Source of the DNA: Shewanella nanhaiensis
Lineage (GTDB): Bacteria; Pseudomonadota; Gammaproteobacteria; Enterobacterales; Shewanellaceae
Direction: 5' to 3'
DNA length: 51,011 bases
Assembly: GCF_019457885.1 (NCBI RefSeq)
Contig: NZ_JAHZST010000024.1
Span: forward strand, 1-51,011
The notes under the pieces were generated by a model. The model was given only the letters and a program-made list of their open reading frames with translations. It searched no databases and was not told the origin of the DNA. This document shows, one piece after another, positions 48,957 through 51,011 of the stretch; position 1 is the stretch's first letter, and each line of letters starts with the position of its first letter. A program made the position numbers and the translations under genes.

Positions 48957-50843
48957 ATGCATAAGAAACAATTGATAGCAGTAGCGATTGCTGCAGTAAT
49001 TTCATCAAGTGCTGTAAATGCTGATGCTTATCAAGCTCAAATGATTGAGGTCGAACAATCACGAGCTATTAAAGATAATTATATCGTCGTATTTAATACC
49101 CCTAGCGTTTTAAACTTGTCCGACAACTTATCTGTGGAGAGCTTTGCTATTCAGCAAGGTAATTCATTAGAGAATCGGTATAACGTAAATGTAAAAAGAA
49201 ACTTTGGTAATTCACTTAATGGTGTTTTGGTGCAAGCAAATAAAGAGCAGTTGAAAGCGTTGCAACAAGATCCAAATGTGAAATACATAGAGCAAGATCA
49301 AATCATGTCTATTAACCCTATGGTCGATATTGCGGGCGATCAAAGCGGTGCGACTTGGGGTTTAGATAGAGTCGATCAACGAGATCTACCGTTAAACAAT
49401 AACTACCATTATGATTTCGATGGCAGTGGGGTGACCGCATATGTTGTCGATACTGGTGTATTAAACACCCATAATGAGTTTGGTGGTCGAGCATCTAGTG
49501 GTTATGACTTTGTTGACAATGATAATGATGCAACTGACTGTAACGGACATGGTACCCATGTTGCCGGCACCATAGGTGGGTCGACATATGGTGTTGCAAA
49601 GAATGTTAACGTGGTTGGCGTTCGAGTATTAGGTTGTTCTGGCTCAGGTAGTAACTCAGGTGTTATTGCTGGTATTAACTGGGTTAAGAATAATGCTCAA
49701 GGCCCCTCAGTTGCTAATATGAGTTTAGGTGGCGGTGCATCACAGGCTACCGATGATGCCGTTAATTCAGCTGTGGCTGCTGGGATCACCTTTGTGGTTG
49801 CTGCGGGTAACGATAATAGCAACGCTTGTAACTATTCACCTGCAAGAGCTGCTGATGCTATCACTGTCGGTTCAACAACAAGTAGTGATTCACGCTCAAG
49901 TTTTTCTAACTATGGCAGCTGTTTAGATATCTATGCGCCTGGCTCAAGTATCAAGTCAGCTTGGTACAACTCAAACTCAGCGACGAATACCATTAGTGGA
50001 ACGTCGATGGCATCCCCTCATGTTGCTGGTGTTGCAGCGCTTTACCTTGATGAGTCTCCAAGTTCGACGCCAACTCAAATAGAGTCTCTACTCTCATCAC
50101 GCTCATCAAGTGGCAAGGTGTCAGATGCAAGATCGGGTTCACCAAATAAGCTTGTTTACTCGCTTACTGGCGATGGCGGGGGATGTGGGAACGATTGTCC
50201 AGGTGGCGACACTGAGCTGACTAATAATCAGGGAGTAACGGTTAATGGTGGAACAGGTTCTGAAACCATGTTCTTCATTGATGTTCCAGCAGGAGCGACC
50301 AGTCTTTCTGTAAATCTTGCCGGTGGCTCAGGTGATGCTGATATCTATGTTCAGCAGGGAGCTCAACCAACACAAACTCAATATCAATGTCGTCCATACA
50401 AGAACGGCAACAATGAGTCCTGTGACTTCTCGGCTCCAGCAGCGGGTAAATGGTATGTCATGGTTCGTGGTTACTCTAGCTATAGCAATGCAACACTTAC
50501 AGCCAGCTTCTCAACAGGTGGAGGCGGATGTACCAGTGGCGCTTGTTTAGAAAATGGCGTACCTGAGACTAACCTTAGTGGAGCAAGGCTTTCTGAGACG
50601 TTTTATACTATAGATGTTCCGGCTAACTCTCAGCTTACTGTGACCACCAGCGGTGGTAGTGGTGATGCTGATCTTTATGTAAAAGCGGGTAGTGCACCTA
50701 CGACTGGCAGTTATGATTGTCGCCCTTATCGAAATGGCAACAATGAGACCTGTTCAATCAATGTATCTCAAGCAGGCACTTACCATGTGATGTTAAGAGG
50801 TTATTCGGCTTATAGCGGATTGCAGCTCACTGCAAGTTACTAA
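48957..50843 (+). CDS. Secreted subtilisin-like serine protease (S8) with I9 prodomain and two PPC domains
   Basis: A 628-aa exported protease of the proteinase K-like group (Vibrio alkaline serine protease type). Signal peptide at 1-22; I9 inhibitor prodomain at about 36-118 (NYIVVFNTPS ... NVKYIEQDQIM); catalytic domain with D165 (VVDTGV), H198 (NGHGTHVAG) and S350 (SGTSMASPHVAG); then two pre-peptidase C-terminal domains (about 420-520 and 533-628), each with GGSGDADIYV/GGSGDADLYV and CRPY-x-NGNNE-x-C. The linkers GGGCGNDCPGG and GGGGCTSGACLE separate them. PPC domains are usually trimmed on maturation or bind substrate. The ribosome site is GGAG. Confidence 0.95.
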   Translation: MHKKQLIAVAIAAVISSSAVNADAYQAQMIEVEQSRAIKDNYIVVFNTPSVLNLSDNLSVESFAIQQGNSLENRYNVNVKRNFGNSLNGVLVQANKEQLKALQQDPNVKYIEQDQIMSINPMVDIAGDQSGATWGLDRVDQRDLPLNNNYHYDFDGSGVTAYVVDTGVLNTHNEFGGRASSGYDFVDNDNDATDCNGHGTHVAGTIGGSTYGVAKNVNVVGVRVLGCSGSGSNSGVIAGINWVKNNAQGPSVANMSLGGGASQATDDAVNSAVAAGITFVVAAGNDNSNACNYSPARAADAITVGSTTSSDSRSSFSNYGSCLDIYAPGSSIKSAWYNSNSATNTISGTSMASPHVAGVAALYLDESPSSTPTQIESLLSSRSSSGKVSDARSGSPNKLVYSLTGDGGGCGNDCPGGDTELTNNQGVTVNGGTGSETMFFIDVPAGATSLSVNLAGGSGDADIYVQQGAQPTQTQYQCRPYKNGNNESCDFSAPAAGKWYVMVRGYSSYSNATLTASFSTGGGGCTSGACLENGVPETNLSGARLSETFYTIDVPANSQLTVTTSGGSGDADLYVKAGSAPTTGSYDCRPYRNGNNETCSINVSQAGTYHVMLRGYSAYSGLQLTASY

Positions 50844-50863
50844 ATATTGTCGGTTTCCCTAGT

Positions 50864-50892
50864 AAGCAGAGCCAATGGCTCTGCTTTTTTAT
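50864..50892 (+). terminator. Rho-independent terminator after the PPC protease
   Basis: AGCAGAGCC (50865-50873) pairs with GGCTCTGCT (50877-50885) around AAT, followed by TTTTTATTTT. Confidence 0.92.
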
Positions 50893-50903
50893 TTTCAGCC
50901 CTA

Positions 50904-51011
50904 AACCACCTACTTCAGTAGGTGGTTATCATCAATTAGGCTTTGCCTGAATATCTACTCATGTTAATTGAACTCTAACTTTTAGCGAAGTCATAGAGGA
51001 TAAAAAACATG
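50904..51011 (+). mobile_element. Hairpin and leader of a possible IS200-type element running off the window
   Basis: AACCACCTAC (50904-50913) pairs with GTAGGTGGTT (50918-50927) around TTCA, the same loop and CCACCT stem as at 99-118. About 80 bp later AGAGGA precedes an ATG at 51009-51011, the last bases of the window. This could be a left end followed by a transposase start, or simply an unrelated hairpin before the next gene. Confidence 0.35.

Overview
The window looks like chromosomal DNA of a marine gammaproteobacterium, most probably Shewanella or a close Alteromonadales relative. The basis is protein-level recall of families (PssA, EmrD, YbiT, homogentisate dioxygenase, VF530, DTW protein, HD-GYP and EAL proteins) plus moderate GC with AT-rich accessory islands. 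I could run no database search. No rRNA, tRNA or CRISPR array was seen.

Layout. 1-130: the tail of what looks like an IS200-type Y1 transposase with hairpins at its right end. 131-6730: core genes: PBP4-type DD-peptidase, a 56-aa membrane protein, DUF1904 + phosphatidylserine synthase, an EmrD-like exporter and a DTW-domain tRNA modification protein. 7062-12035: a tightly overlapping signalling operon (XRE regulator, REC-EAL phosphodiesterase, stand-alone HPt, hybrid histidine kinase) that forms a complete candidate phosphorelay into c-di-GMP breakdown. 12375-15088: a pair of duplicated PepSY membrane proteins, one fused to an NqrF-like 2Fe-2S/FAD/NAD reductase. 15715-16130: a GIY-YIG nuclease gene enclosed by inverted palindromic repeats whose single copies are scattered through nearby intergenic spaces. 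16229-18238: hmgA and a divergent MarR regulator with a palindromic operator candidate. 18542-21500: a polymorphic nuclease toxin followed by two immunity genes. 21853-22982: a metallopeptidase gene that looks frameshifted. 23353-24258: a YedE/YeeE-type transporter.

24333-31878 is the most unusual block. All genes lie on the minus strand: a receiver-AraC regulator (with an apparent frameshift in a run of seven A), an ECF sigma factor, four paralogous proteins of 206 aa, a 54-aa and a 169-aa protein of unknown function, a secreted 114-aa protein, a 117-aa protein, an EAL protein and a GH18 chitinase-like protein. It reads like a self-regulated accessory locus making several abundant small proteins of unknown role.

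32111-51011: an S8 protease, a PepSY protein, a LysR regulator divergent from a CatB-type acetyltransferase, an HPt-HD-GYP fusion, a YciI/ECF42 sigma pair, an acyl-CoA synthetase, a periplasmic amidohydrolase, an EF-hand protein, the ABC-F protein YbiT, a cPLA2/patatin-like lipase, a VF530 protein and a second, larger S8 protease with two PPC domains. The window closes with a hairpin resembling the one at its left end, followed by a possible start codon, suggesting another IS200-type element just outside.

Throughout the first half, intergenic spaces carry a modular repeat: a left module with 'caccacagag', a central ATCCCGG...CCGGGAT palindrome, and a right module with 'gtgagcttgcgaacg'. Cyclic-di-GMP proteins are frequent (REC-EAL, EAL, HD-GYP).
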